Of a stretch of 64,000 nucleotides of DNA, positions 9,928-20,854 are shown one piece after another. Each line of letters opens with the position of its first letter. Within the stretch, counting starts at the first letter, position 1. Under the pieces are notes generated by a model. That model saw only the letters and a list, made by a program, of their open reading frames with translations. It was not told the origin of the DNA and made no database searches. Both the position numbers and the translations under genes were made by a program. This stretch comes from Cladorrhinum sp. PSN259 (Eukaryota > Ascomycota > Sordariomycetes > Sordariales > Podosporaceae), in the NCBI GenBank assembly GCA_033725935.1, contig MU867067.1, positions 463,501 through 527,500 of the forward strand. Direction: 5' to 3'.

Positions 9928-10970
9928 TCAAGGAAAGACCTCATAAGCAGCCCTCCCTCTCCCAGCGCCGCCACCCAAAAACATCCTCGACATCCTAGCC
10001 TGCATCCATTCTCCTCTGTCCCTATTACCATCTCCGCTCCCCATCCAATTCTTCCAAGCAGCGTAGGCATCCCACCCTACATCCTCCCCCATCAACCAAG
10101 TATTAATCGTCGCACCAGCAATCGTCAGTCCCACCACTCCAGCAAACAGTCTCGCTGCTTCGCCTCCTACTTCAACATTTATCATGCCTATTCCCTCTGA
10201 TCCTCCCATAGTAACAGTCCTAATCAACCTCTTTGCACCACCAACAACACCTTGGTATTGTATGAACCCCACGAGCGACGCAGAAGCAGCAGCCCAGTCC
10301 GCACTTCTCGCCCAGACGGACGCCTTTGCATGTAGGTCTGGGATCCCTCTCGTAGAGAAGTATATCTGAATAAAATTCGCCAGAAGTGAGGCAATTAGAA
10401 TCAGTAGAAGCGGTAGGCCGCTTGCAGGTAGTAAAGAAGCTTGAAGGGAGAGCGCCAGGCCTGCGAGGGCAAAGTTACCGCGCGTTCCGGAGTTTGTTGA
10501 GGAGGAAAAGGGGATGGAGAGGGCTAGGTCTGATTCTCGTTTCGGGTTTAGGGGCGTTGATGGGATGCAAGACTGGGGGTTTATGCATATTCCTATATGC
10601 CCTTAGCATGTAAGAAAACGGACGAAGCGAAGTGAAGAAATTACCAAAAAAGCCGATGCGTAAATCGAGGAGAATATTGGAACCGCCTATTGGGATTGGG
10701 GATTGGGAGGTGACGGTTATGGGGGTGATGGAGGAGAGGGAGGGGTTGCGACAGCCTAGAATTAGGATGACTGTGATGGTTCAGTACGTTGTGCTGTAGA
10801 ACGATAAAGTGTGACTTACGGTACAATAGAAAGCTGAGCGTTGGAAAGACGACTATCAAGACTACTCGAGGAGCTTTGAGGATCCCTGCGCAACGCGATG
10901 TCAGCATCTCCTGAGAGGTTGAACACAAAGAATCAAGATCGAACGAACATTGAGCCTGGCTTGCCATCAT
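9928..10970 (-). CDS. fig1: Fig1-family membrane protein (calcium regulator)
   Basis: Resembles the fungal Fig1 family, plasma-membrane proteins needed for calcium influx and membrane fusion during mating and, in filamentous fungi, hyphal and sexual development. Exons on the minus strand are 10970-10820, 10755-10645 and 10592-9928, giving 308 residues. The introns are 64 and 52 bp. The signature is DLRIGFFGICI followed by NPQSC. It forms only if intron 2 uses the ATATAG acceptor rather than the CTAAG just upstream. Hydrophobic segments are visible near residues 33-48, in LLLILIASLLANFIQIYF, and in LFAGVVGLTIAGATINTWL. The N-terminus is uncertain: a further small intron starting at GTTCGT could remove part of residues 8-30. 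Assignment rests on the motif and topology, not a full alignment. Confidence 0.7.
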
Positions 10971-11473
10971 TGAGAGGGCAAAACTCTCAAAGCGAATCCG
11001 AGTTGGGGAAAGTTCAAAGTAATGATGCTATGCTGGCCATTGAGCACACATGATCATCTGAAGTAAACAAAGACACGAATCTACTAGCCTGCCTCCGACC
11101 AGCCTGGCATCATCCAGAAAATTAGAAATGGTGGAACATCCACTGGACCATTCTTGAGGAAATCGCTTGATTGTTATTCGTCGTCAGTCTCAGATCGAGA
11201 ACTGCAACTCTGAGGATTTTCGGGAACCCAACGCTCCGCGATGTACTGCTGGTGTGTCTCGCATCCCTTCATCAGCACCACGCAAGTTTCAGCATACAGA
11301 GTCGCGGTTTAGCAGTACAAGAACGAGGAAATTAACAAAGGCACACGGGAGTTTCATGCGATGCCGTCTCTTTTGAACACTGCCGGCATCTTCAAAACGG
11401 GTCAAAAAGTGGCTGTATCAGCACTGTTGTGCTAGATCCCCATTTCATCAGCCGGCGGCAAATATGATGCGGA
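10971..11473. other. Spacer between the Fig1-like gene and the APH-fold kinase gene
   Basis: Upstream region of the Fig1-like gene and 3' flank of the kinase gene. The plus-strand frame at 11167-11376 shows no family features. Nothing else recognised. Confidence 0.5.
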
Positions 11474-12693
11474 TCACGGCCTACTAAACAGGCACGCCAA
11501 ATCTCCTGCCTCAAACCACGCCCGATCTTTATGCCAGGCGTGCACAATGATTTCCTTGCCCTTGCCAATAACTTCTTCAACCTGCTCGGGTGTGCCCCAA
11601 CCCGCCACCCGAGAACCCCAGATAACAAGATGGATCCCAACATTTATTGCAGCGCGAAACGCAAAGTCATCGTCAATATCACCATACCCTGTGACAAACC
11701 CTTCAACTAGCCATTTACCATCTTCCATGTTCTTGAACAGTGAGAGCTCATAGCATTCCGCAATCATTTGAGCCAAATCCACCGGTCTGACGCCGTACTG
11801 TGCCATCTCCCAATCGACAATGAAGATGTCGGGTTTCCATTCTTCCTGAGGAGACTGATCTTTGAGAAGGGAACTGCCAAAACACTTTTAGTTATCTCAC
11901 AATCCAGAAGAAGCAAGCCGGGGGTTGGACAACTCACTTCCCAGTCCAAAAATCCCCATGAATAACATCCAAATCCGCCCGCTTCAGCTCCTCAGCAGCC
12001 ATCTTTTCCACATGATCAAACACATCCTTTGCATCTAACAGAATCTCTGGAAACCTGGCCACATCGCCTACCAAGGTAGAATAATACACTGCATGTCTCA
12101 AGGTCTGTAAGCAACGGTCCTCCTTCAACACACCCTGTAGTCTTGACTGCTCAGGTTGGTTCGCCCACTCGTGGAAACTGCGAAGCCAAATGCCCAAACT
12201 GTTTCCAATATCGAGGCACAAGGGTTTTCTAGAAGGGTCGGGGGTAGAAAAGTGCTTGAGAGCGTAGTCCTTCAGACTCAGAGCATCGGGAAGATATTCG
12301 ATCACTTTTGTGTTGGTTTCTTGGTTGAAGTAGTGGATTCTGGGAGTCCGAACGATGCACGGTGCTGAAGGGGTTGGCATGTTGGCCACATCTCTGAGGC
12401 ATTCTTCTTCGACTTTCTAGTGATGGTGTTAGCGATTTGTGTTGGAATGGTGCATAGTATAGTGTAACACTTACACAGCGATGAACTGGGAGTTCCCAGC
12501 CGGAACTGGGATTTGAGGCTAGGAAACTCTCTCCATGTTTGATGGCTACTTCTTCTGTTCCGTCGAGCAAGGGGTTGACGAGCCGGGCCTTGAAGGTGAA
12601 GTTTGCGGAACCTCCTGATAGTGGGTGCAAGGAGGAGCACGCATATTCTGTGTTGCTGAGTGCCAATTGGGCTTTCTCTGCTGCTTGGTCCAT
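11474..12693 (-). CDS. APH/choline-kinase-fold phosphotransferase
   Basis: Member of the aminoglycoside phosphotransferase / choline kinase fold, which in fungi includes many small-molecule kinases of unknown substrate. Exons on the minus strand are 12693-12475, 12416-11938 and 11873-11474, giving 365 residues. The catalytic loop HGDFWTGN (residues 226-233) supplies the catalytic Asp228 and metal-binding Asn233. The asparagine codon is split across the second intron, which confirms that join. The metal-binding IVDWE (Asp253) follows. The N-terminal half has a GGSANFTF nucleotide-loop-like stretch (27-34) and a VAIKHGE lysine (about 52). All catalytic motifs look intact, so an active kinase is likely. 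The substrate cannot be read from the sequence; similarity in layout to methylthioribose kinase is not enough to name it. Confidence 0.8.
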
Positions 12694-14299
12694 GTTTGTG
12701 GTACAGAGTTGGCTTGGGGTTGATAATGGATGATTGATTGAATAGATATTTGAGTCCTTTGTGCTCTCTTTATACGTTCAATCGGAATACTCCAAAAGGG
12801 TTCGACATCAAATACGATCAACACGAAGCTGCGAAGTGAGTGAATGAATGGTTCAATTCAGTGGGTCAATCTGCATTCCGGAACCAATGATCAAGTCGCA
12901 CCATCCTTTGCGATGCACATTTTCGCCGGCCATGACTCCTCGCCGAGCCATGGCTGCAGAAGCTGCAGGAGCTGTGAACGCCCAAGACCTTCCAAGCTCT
13001 GATGAGAACAAGGCTCTTCACGATTGAAAAAAAGGGGGGGATGATACAATTTTATGAACGGAACCCCCGCGAATGATCATCCTCCTCAAAACCGTTGTCC
13101 CCAGATGTCGCCCGTGTCGGATGAGGCCGAACGAACAAGCGATGGCCGAGGCCGAATATCCACTCACAATTTCTCATCTCCTAGAACCTCATCTCCGGAT
13201 TATTTGATTTGGGTGGGACATTCCAATGAAGAATGTTACTCTTTCATGTTGCGACTTGACTCTGATTTTCGGGTTCAAAAGATGACGAAATGATTTGATG
13301 ATAGCTACATTGAGTAGCCACGCAAAAGTACGTAATAGGAAAAACTAATAGAAAAGCACATCGGCATCATTGTTGCCCCTCTCCCCTCGGTATTGATCGG
13401 AAAAGGTAAAAAAGAAGCATTTTTCCCCAGCTTTTATCCCTTGTCGCAAGCGGCTTGGCGACCATCTGGCACCCGGCAGATTAGCTAACTCCACCTGCGA
13501 AACTCACCAATGCCCTGACAGGATTCGTCCGGAATAAGAGGAAAAGTGGGGGATGGAAAAGGTGGAGAGCAACCGTCATTTCTGAAACCGAATGGAAGGG
13601 AAGGGCGCTCTTTGCTTTTTTTAATCGCTGTTCCCGCCCGCCCGTCTGCGCCGCCGTTGGATAGCTTGCTAGCCACAACCATCATCTTCGATCATCCAAG
13701 TCGCATCGCATGAAGCACCACAACTCCTCGTGTTCCAACCGCCCTCAAATGGAGAAGCTTGATCCACCATCTCGAAACGACCCAGACGAGTCACGAACAA
13801 GTCATCATTAGACAAATACGCTGTAGTAAACGCACATTGCATACCTTGGCCGATTCCAGACCCGCGACGCGCGCATATTTATTCGAGCTACTAGACGCCG
13901 TCCCAGTGACGATTGGACAACGAGAGGTTTCACCTGCGACAAACCCACTGCGGCACGCGCGCCTTTTGAAGCATTCCTTAAAAAAAGTCCACACCTTGGA
14001 TCCCATCGTTGGCGGACGTATCGGAGGTTTTCCAGAAGGAGCTTGTTTTTATTTTGGGCTCTTGGTTGATCCCATTGGCTCATTGCTCCTGCGTCGACGG
14101 GTGTGACCCCTCGGCCTGCTCTTTCTACTCGGGTTTCTCTTTCCCTTGACACCTGTCGTTCGGACTCAGTTGGATCACATCAACAAATCAGGCGACCCTT
14201 CTTTAAACCCGAGGGTGTCCTTCGCTTAGCACACTTCCTCAAACACCACACAACCACCGTTCGCTTGCATCTTGTTTACTCCTACAAGCTTGCATCACC
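12694..14299. other. Divergent spacer between the kinase and PH-protein genes
   Basis: About 1.6 kb upstream of both flanking genes. It includes a 115-codon plus-strand frame (13759-14106) that I take as chance. No tRNA, repeat or transposon ends seen. The last few hundred bases are CT-rich, as expected for the PH gene leader. Confidence 0.4.
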
Positions 14300-15711
14300 A
14301 TGGCCGAAGTGCAGACTCAACTAGCGACAATGTCGCTTCATGGCAAACCAGACGATTGTCGCCGAGTAAACCTCGAGATGCCGCCAACATCCATCGCTAT
14401 TCCACCACCTCAAGTAACAGCCGCGAAGCTGAATGCTCGCCTTGCTGCCGATGCATATTCTCCCGTCAACCAGAACGGCAGCTTCGAGTTTGATCGTGTA
14501 ATCAAGAGCGGATACGTGCAAAAGCGCGCCAGGAAAACAAAGGTAGGATCGACCACCCCACGTTGCTCCAGCCGCAACCGTTGAACAAGGTTCTAACAAC
14601 TAGGGCTGAACAGACATGGAGAACCATCTACATCGTCTTGCGACCAAACACACTATCTATCTACAAGTCGGATAAGGAGGAGAAGCTCCGACACAAGGTT
14701 CACCTCTCGGACCTGACCGCAGTCGCCTTGCTTAAGGATCCCAAGAACAAGAGGCAAAATGTTTTTGGCTTGTTTTCACCCTCCAAGAATTACCATTTCC
14801 AAGCATCGACACCACAGGACGCGCAGGAATGGGTTGATCTTATCAGACAAGGCGCCAGAATTGAAGAGGAGGAGGAGGAGATGTTTCTTGCAAGCCCGGC
14901 GGTCCGACAACCGTCATTCTTCTTTGCCAACAACCAGACGGCGAACGATGGTGGCGCCGATACCGCCCGTCCCAGTGCCTTTATTACCATGGATCGCCTC
15001 GCATCCAGCTCTCCGGAACCTCTTGAGCCACCGCCGCGAACTTTTGGTAGGGGTAATCGCCGCCCCTCAATGTGGGAATCCTCGGGTATGTCGGGGACCG
15101 AGCTTGCGTCTCACTCTGATTTTTCTGATTGTGATATTCAACGACACCACGGCGCGTCGTTTGAGAGTCTGACTTTCCACTCACCATCGACGATGGTAGC
15201 ATCGCCCCCGACGAACAATGCTGTGACACCCGGAGCTGTAGGATTAAACGCAAACACTAGTCAAGTGAGCGGGATCAATAATATCGAGCAAGATCCAGAT
15301 CGGGTTATTTGGCAAGGATGGATGTGGTTCTTGCGCAGCAAGGGAGGTGTTCGCCAGTGGAAGAAATCGTGGGCGGTTCTTAGGCCCAGGAATTTCAAGC
15401 TTCACAAAGACGGATCTGAGTCGTCGGTCCTCTTTATCGCCTATCTATCTTCCATTGTCAACGTTGTCGACATCGACCCGATGAGCCGGACCAAGAAGCA
15501 TTGCTTGCAGCTTATTACGGACGAGAAGAGCTACAAGTTTTGCGCGCAAGGGGAGGAGGAACTCGTGCAGTGCTTGGGAGCTTTTAAGAGCCTGTTGGCC
15601 AAGAGGAGGGAGTTGGAAGTCAAGGCCGCGAATGCGAATGCGACGGCGGCGGCGCCAACAACCACGAATCCGGCACCCGCGGCAACGACACCGGCTGCTC
15701 CGGTCGCTTAG
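14300..15711 (+). CDS. Tandem PH-domain protein (Opy1-like)
   Basis: Two pleckstrin-homology domains joined by a low-complexity linker; such domains bind phosphoinositides at membranes. Exons are 14300-14542 and 14614-15711 (71-bp intron), giving 446 residues. PH1 spans about residues 70-190 (VIKSGYVQKRAR, then WRTIYIVLRPNTLSIYKS, ending with AQEWVDLIRQ). PH2 spans about 325-430 (IWQGWMWFLRSKGGVRQWKKSW, closing with LVQCLGAFKSLL). The two-PH layout matches yeast Opy1, a PI(4,5)P2 sensor that modulates the PIP kinase Mss4; orthology is inferred from layout. The C-terminus is an Ala/Thr/Pro-rich tail. The intron falls inside PH1 and restores K-T-W-R-T. Confidence 0.85.
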
Positions 15712-16689
15712 CCTGCACCGCATTATCTTGATCATTTATTTCTCTGTTGTTGCTTGGGAAAACAACAAAATTAATTCATCTTTACGAGTCTTGCTGCTTT
15801 AGGATACCCGATGGGCCTCGTGGGGAGGGCTGGACGAGGAAGGAAAAATAACGGGGTCCATCAAAACAACTCGGCACTCTTTTTTTAAGCTTTGCAAAAA
15901 CAGCCAACCTGGATTTTGCTTTGGAACTTAAACTGGGGCTGGTTTTTTTTTTACCAGCCGCTTTAATAGCGCTTTTCTCTGTTTGAAAAGCGTGAGTTTT
16001 TGTTTTTTTTATTCACGACTTTATGATACAAATGATTCTGAGGAGAGAGGAATAGTGGGAAGATTAATTGTCTCTCTGTATAACTTCAGGGTGTTGAACA
16101 CTTTGGGTTATTGGAAGAGGGAGCAGAATTTGAGGTGATGCGAGAGGTAGTAGGAAAGCAGGGAGGAGGAAAACCTAGGAAGTGAAGGGAATGAATGCGT
16201 TTCGATAATGCAATAGTAGTAATTGAAGAACGAGTAAGAGGTCTGAGGCGGTTTTGACCTGTTGATTTTTCGTGTCCTTTTTTGTGGTCGTCTTGTGAAG
16301 TGGTCATGGGAAGAGATGATCATCACATGGCGTGAGGTTGGCCATGTGGTTGAGCCAGTCAGGCGGGAAGACGGTTACGTGCCATGTGCGGAAGCTAACG
16401 GTGTGGCAGCTGAATCTAGACTAGGTTCAGTTCTTACCTTTAATTCAAGAGGAATTCGAGAATCGGAATCCTTCGCCAGTGGCATATCCAGACAAAGTTC
16501 ACTCCATTTGAAGATGAGATGGCGAGACGGGCAAGCAGCCGAAACTGGCCAATGGAAGCGCGGTGCCTTGATGTGACACATGGCGCAGGCCAACTGCTGT
16601 TCATTGCGTTGTACGGATAAGCACTTCAGACGAAAAAGCTTGTTGGAACCTCGGAAAGCCTTGTTGGCCAGTATTGTTAACCACCAACA
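15712..16689. other. 3' flank of PH gene
   Basis: Non-coding sequence with T-runs and short chance frames on both strands. No RNA gene or repeat is evident before the MITE. Confidence 0.5.
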
Positions 16690-16691
16690 TA

Positions 16692-17047
16692 CGATCTAAT
16701 GCTTGGACGTTTGTTAGCTAGAAACAAGGTATGGAAGCCAAGCAAAGATGCAAACCGTAAGGTATTAGATACCTATACAGGTCGGGATATCCAATATGCG
16801 TAGAAAAAAAGTCAGGAATACATTGACAGAAGCTAAATATACGTAAAAAGAAGTCAGGAATGCATTAATAAAAGCTGAATAGGCGTAGAAATGAGTTAGG
16901 AATGTATTAGCAGAAGCCGAATATGCGTAAAAAAAAAGTTAGGAATGCATTAACAGAAGCTGAACGGGCGTATAAATAAGAGAAATAGGCATAGGAAAGT
17001 GTTAATGGGGCGTGTGCCGCGCTAACAAACGTTCAAGCATTAGATTG
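16692..17047. mobile_element. MITE with 27-bp terminal inverted repeats and TA target duplication
   Basis: A 356-bp non-coding element. The left end 16692-16718 and the right end 17021-17047 are inverted repeats matching at 25 of 27 positions. The left end begins CGATCTAATGCTTGGACGTT. A TA dinucleotide flanks each side (16690-16691 and 17048-17049), the target duplication expected of Tc1/mariner-type transposition. There is no coding capacity, so mobility would need a transposase from elsewhere. The core carries a 42-bp tandem repeat listed separately. It does not show the Fusarium mimp terminal sequence as I know it. It sits about 1 kb upstream of the GH5 gene. Confidence 0.8.
16799..16968. 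repeat. Tandem repeat, about 42-43 bp x 4, inside the MITE
   Basis: Four head-to-tail copies begin with CGTARAAA at 16799, 16842, 16884 and 16926. Each contains a GTYAGGAATRYATT core and an AGAAGC motif. They have diverged by several substitutions each. A partial fifth unit (CGTATAAATAAG) follows. Confidence 0.85.
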
Positions 17048-17049
17048 TA

Positions 17050-18014
17050 TATACAGCACATCTGTACACCCGAATGAAGGCATAAATATTACAGCAACTT
17101 TTGCGCATTGCTCGGAGGAGGATCTTGAGTGGTGGCAACTGCTTGGTCTGCTCTGCTCAGGGGTAAAGTCAGCCACACCCTTCGTCGGCCTTCCCCCACG
17201 CGGGCCGCTGATTCGTCAATTTGCATAAAAGAGGGAAATGGCGACCAATATCCGTATCAAGAACCTTCCCAATTGTGAGACGCAGGATCAGGATTGGGGA
17301 TCTTCCAATTTCAGGGGTAAAGTGGAAGGTGTCTCTTGTAGAGCTGGAGCGAGAGGGAGCGAGCTTTGAGGTTGTATACAGTAGGCCATGCAATACAACT
17401 TGACCTCGAGGCCTGACCAAGTTTGATCACACACACAAAAATTCAAGGTAACGTCGCGGCAAGTTGCGCCGTCACTTACACAAAGAACCTGTAAAAAAGC
17501 TTTGCTGGCATGGGCAAACTTGGCTGAACCAAAGTACCTTACCACGCTACAACCCGGTATTATACCACGATGTGACTGGGGAGAAGTCTCAGCCACTCAT
17601 TTCTGGCCTTGATCACCGAGGCTGAGAAAGGAAAAAAAAAAAGCTGCCAGCGAACACGAGGTCGGAATTCAGAGGTCTAAGTGGCCGATGGATCTACATA
17701 TATAAAATGTGGGTGGAATATAAAATAGATGTACGGACCTTTTGGTTACTGCGCCTGACTCGGTGTCGAGCGGACCATTGAGATAGGGGTCAAAACGTCA
17801 CTGTACCTCTTTTTTAATTCCTTCTTGGAGTCGTCACTCGCACCTCTTGTGATTTCTGAGGGAGACGGGCACGCATATAATGATAGTTTAACGACAACCT
17901 TTTCTTCTATCAGTTCGCTGCATCCCTAGCTTTTCGGTCCTGACAGGGCTTAAAGCTCCTACTCCTTCAAGATCATATCACCATCACTTTCTAGAACTTC
18001 AACTCCAACCCCAT
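17050..18014. promoter_or_regulatory. Upstream region of the GH5 gene
   Basis: Promoter-side spacer. A TATATAAAA run lies at 17699-17707. Two matches to the SYGGRG carbon-repression (CreA) consensus are present: CTGGGG at 17576-17581 and GTGGGG on the minus strand at 17193-17198. Such short sites are common by chance, so carbon repression is only a suggestion. Confidence 0.35.
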
Positions 18015-19319
18015 ATGCTAACCATGGCAATCATGGCAGCCCTCTCCAACCTCATCACCCTCCTCGGGGTTCTCCTGTTCCCCTTACTATCATCAGCCCA
18101 GGCACCACCACCAACCCTGCCAGCTCTCCCCTTACACGCCTCCTCCCGCTGGATCCTAGACGCAAACAACAATCGCGTAAAACTGCGCTGCATAAACTGG
18201 GCGGGACACATGGAAACCAACATCCCCGAGGGTCTCTCCCACCAACCAGTCGACACCATAGTAGACTGGATAGCCTCCCAAGGCTTCAACTGCGTCCGCC
18301 TCACCTACTCAACCGACATGGCACTAACCGGCAACACCACGACCGTTCAGTCATCCTTCCAGCACGCCTCCACCTCCTGGTCTCGACCTGCTTTGTACTC
18401 GTTATACTCTGACGGCATCCAGGCCAAAAACCCCTGGATAACAACGCAAACCACCACCCTCTCAGTCTTTGCAACAGTGATCGACAAGCTGTACTCCCGA
18501 AACGTTCTGACGATACTCGACAACCACGTCTCCCGCGCCTCGTGGTGCTGCAACATCACGGACGGGAACGGCTGGTGGGACTCGGCGCAGGGGTACAACG
18601 ACCTCAACTCCCGCTTCTTCGACACGTCACTCTGGCTCTCCGGCCTATCCTCCATGGCCAATTTTTCGTTGAATCACCCGGGAGTCGTCGCCATGTCCCT
18701 CCGCAACGAGCTCCGCGCGTTCCCGCTGCTGCAGGACCTCGACAACCGCAGAGACTGGTACACCTTCATCTCGCGGGGGGCTTCCACCGTGTACGCGCAG
18801 AACCCAGCCTTGCTGATAATAATAGGGGGCTCGCAGTCCTCGACGGACTTGACTCACTTGCGCACCCGTCCCCTGGATACCTCAGGTTGGAGCCGCGACA
18901 AGACCGTCTTTGAGATGCACGCTTACAGCTTCACGCTGACGTTTCCGGACCCCTTCAGGTCCTGCCCCCTGGTCAAGGCCTCCTACGGTCTGTTCAGCGG
19001 GTTTGTTTTGGAGCAAAACAAGCCGTACACGGGCCCCTTGATACTCAGCGAATTCGGGGTGGGAATGTCCGGGGGAGAGGCAAAGTACGACGGGCTGAAC
19101 GAGAAGGACGACAGGTACCTGAACTGTCTTGTGGAGTACATGGAGAATAACGATGCCGACTGGGCTGTTTGGGCGTTGCAGGGTAGTTATTACATGCGTG
19201 ATGGGCAGGTGGACCACGATGAGGGATGGGGACTGCTGAATCACGATTGGAGCGGGTGGAGGAACGATAAGTTTCCCGCGAGGTTGAAGAGAATGTGGAA
19301 TGTTACTCAAGGTCCTTGA
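18015..19319 (+). CDS. Secreted glycoside hydrolase family 5 (cellulase-like) enzyme
   Basis: Single-exon gene of 434 residues. A signal peptide covers roughly the first 30 residues (hydrophobic NLITLLGVLLFPLLSSAQA), so the protein should be secreted. The GH5 TIM-barrel signatures are in order: the strand with FNCVRLTYS, the LTILDNHVS strand, the acid/base SLRNEL (Glu232) and the nucleophile LSEFGVG (Glu346). NWAGH in the first strand and HAYSFTL near residue 300 also fit. The family hydrolyses beta-linked polysaccharides; the substrate of this member cannot be set from the sequence. Several NxS/T sites are present, as is usual for a secreted glycoprotein. Three in-frame ATGs (18015, 18024, 18030) precede the signal core and any could be the start. 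Confidence 0.88.
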   Translation: MLTMAIMAALSNLITLLGVLLFPLLSSAQAPPPTLPALPLHASSRWILDANNNRVKLRCINWAGHMETNIPEGLSHQPVDTIVDWIASQGFNCVRLTYSTDMALTGNTTTVQSSFQHASTSWSRPALYSLYSDGIQAKNPWITTQTTTLSVFATVIDKLYSRNVLTILDNHVSRASWCCNITDGNGWWDSAQGYNDLNSRFFDTSLWLSGLSSMANFSLNHPGVVAMSLRNELRAFPLLQDLDNRRDWYTFISRGASTVYAQNPALLIIIGGSQSSTDLTHLRTRPLDTSGWSRDKTVFEMHAYSFTLTFPDPFRSCPLVKASYGLFSGFVLEQNKPYTGPLILSEFGVGMSGGEAKYDGLNEKDDRYLNCLVEYMENNDADWAVWALQGSYYMRDGQVDHDEGWGLLNHDWSGWRNDKFPARLKRMWNVTQGP

Positions 19320-19579
19320 AGTTGTACCTTGTTAGTTGAATCATGATGATGAATAAAATTGTAATGTATACTTGTATTATAATTCTACCCAGTTTTTATC
19401 TCTCGCCAATTAATGTTAAAGCGTGGTAAAAGATATCTAGCCTAAAAGCGCCAGAAATGAAGACGATATCCTTCTCGCCATCGATATTGTTTCGCTTTGA
19501 ATTTCCAGCCTTGTATTACCCCCAATACCACACAAAAGACAAAAACTCCATAACCGCGAGTCTGGACCAAATCCTCATG

Positions 19580-20854
19580 CTACGAATTGAAAAAGTTATT
19601 GTCAAACTCCCCTCCTCCTAACCCACTATCACCCTCGAGATGAAAGTACAGGTCATTAAAGTTGTTGTCATCCTCAGCGCCCTCTGCTCCACCGTAGTTC
19701 ATATCCATGTCTTCAAGGTCAAAGAGGTCCTTGATTTTGGAATCATCATCCACAGCGCTATCCATGTTGGCCACATCTGCTGGGCCTGTTACGTATCCAC
19801 CTCCACCTCCATTCCCACCACTCTGCGACTGTGTCTGCGCTGGTGGTTGCGATTGCTGTTGTTGAAGAGGAGGCTGAGGTTGTTGCTGCAATGGCAATCC
19901 CTGATTTGTTTCACCCGGCGTGGGTGCCAAAGAAAAAGTCATATCAGTGAAGAAGGCCTCGTTTCCTGTTGGAGGTGCAGGTACCGACGCCTGTGGTACA
20001 GTAGCGGCAGAGGTGGAAGCAGGCTGAGGTGTCGGGATGTTCGGTGCGGGCACGGATGACGCCTTTGCTTGCATACCGGGCGGAAAGGGGGCTGCTTGTG
20101 GCGGACCAGCAGATCTAGGAACCTGTGGTGGGGGGGCCTTGGTCTCCTTTCTCGGCGGGGCACTGGCGGGTCTCCCGGCAGCGGCCGCAGCTGCACCTGG
20201 GTGAACCGGGTTCTTGGGACCCTTAACTCGGTGGATCGGCTTGGGGCTAGGAGTTGGTGCGTGCTTCATCTCGGGAGAAGTGAGATCCAATCCCATGTTA
20301 GGGAAGGGGGCGACAGGCTTGCTCTCCTGCTTAATCACAGGTGAAGGTCGACCAGCACCCGGGATCCCTGGCTTAAAAGGTGAGACCTGAGCAACCTTCG
20401 CCGTCATGACTGGGGATTCCATGGGCGCAGGAGGAGCAACGGGCGTTTGCTTGGGAGGCGGTGGTTTTCGTCTTGCCCTCAACTGGTTCAAATCTCGTGC
20501 TATGTAGGCTTTTGCCCTCAGCTTTAGTTATGTGTGAGCAGCATTTCATAGATCTTGATGAGCAACACTAAAACTTACGATGTCAAACTCTAACTCATCC
20601 AACGTCAAGTTGAACCTCTCCACCACGACAGGAACCCGGGCGTTCATGGCTGCGGCAACCTCAGCTACATTCCCTTTCCCATCTGTCCTGGCAGCTTTGA
20701 AGGCCTTTCCAGTGATCACGGCCTGAGAAACATCATGTCAGCAAATAAGACAACCAGATAGCCACACGACAGAACTCCCACGCACCACTTCGTTCACCAT
20801 CTGCGGAAGCTTTTCGATGGGCCTTTGAACAGGCGTGGGATTTGGAGCTGCCAT
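19580..20854 (-). CDS. Mediator-tail-like protein (possible Med2), low-complexity
   Basis: Exons on the minus strand are 20854-20786, 20722-20579 and 20521-19580, giving 384 residues; the introns are 63 and 57 bp. The only ordered part is the first 90 residues, which read as two amphipathic helices (PIEKLPQMVNEV, then VVERFNLTLDELEFDI and AYIARDLNQLRARR). The rest is Pro/Ala/Gln-rich with polyQ stretches. The tail is acidic and aromatic (FDLEDMDMNYGG, then FNDLYFHLEG), as in transcriptional co-activators. The helical core resembles the N-terminal region of yeast Med2 (FHGILDDLETSL), so a Mediator tail subunit is my best guess, held loosely. An alternative is an unrelated fungal co-activator. 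The gene itself is well supported by phase-consistent introns. Confidence 0.55.

Noticed and set aside
13759..14106. 115-codon plus-strand frame upstream of the PH gene
   Set aside because: No family resemblance, no splice context, and it lies in the expected promoter/leader region.
20485..20500. B-box-like GGTTCAAATC
   Set aside because: Falls inside the coding exon of the Mediator-tail-like gene; no A-box or cloverleaf around it.
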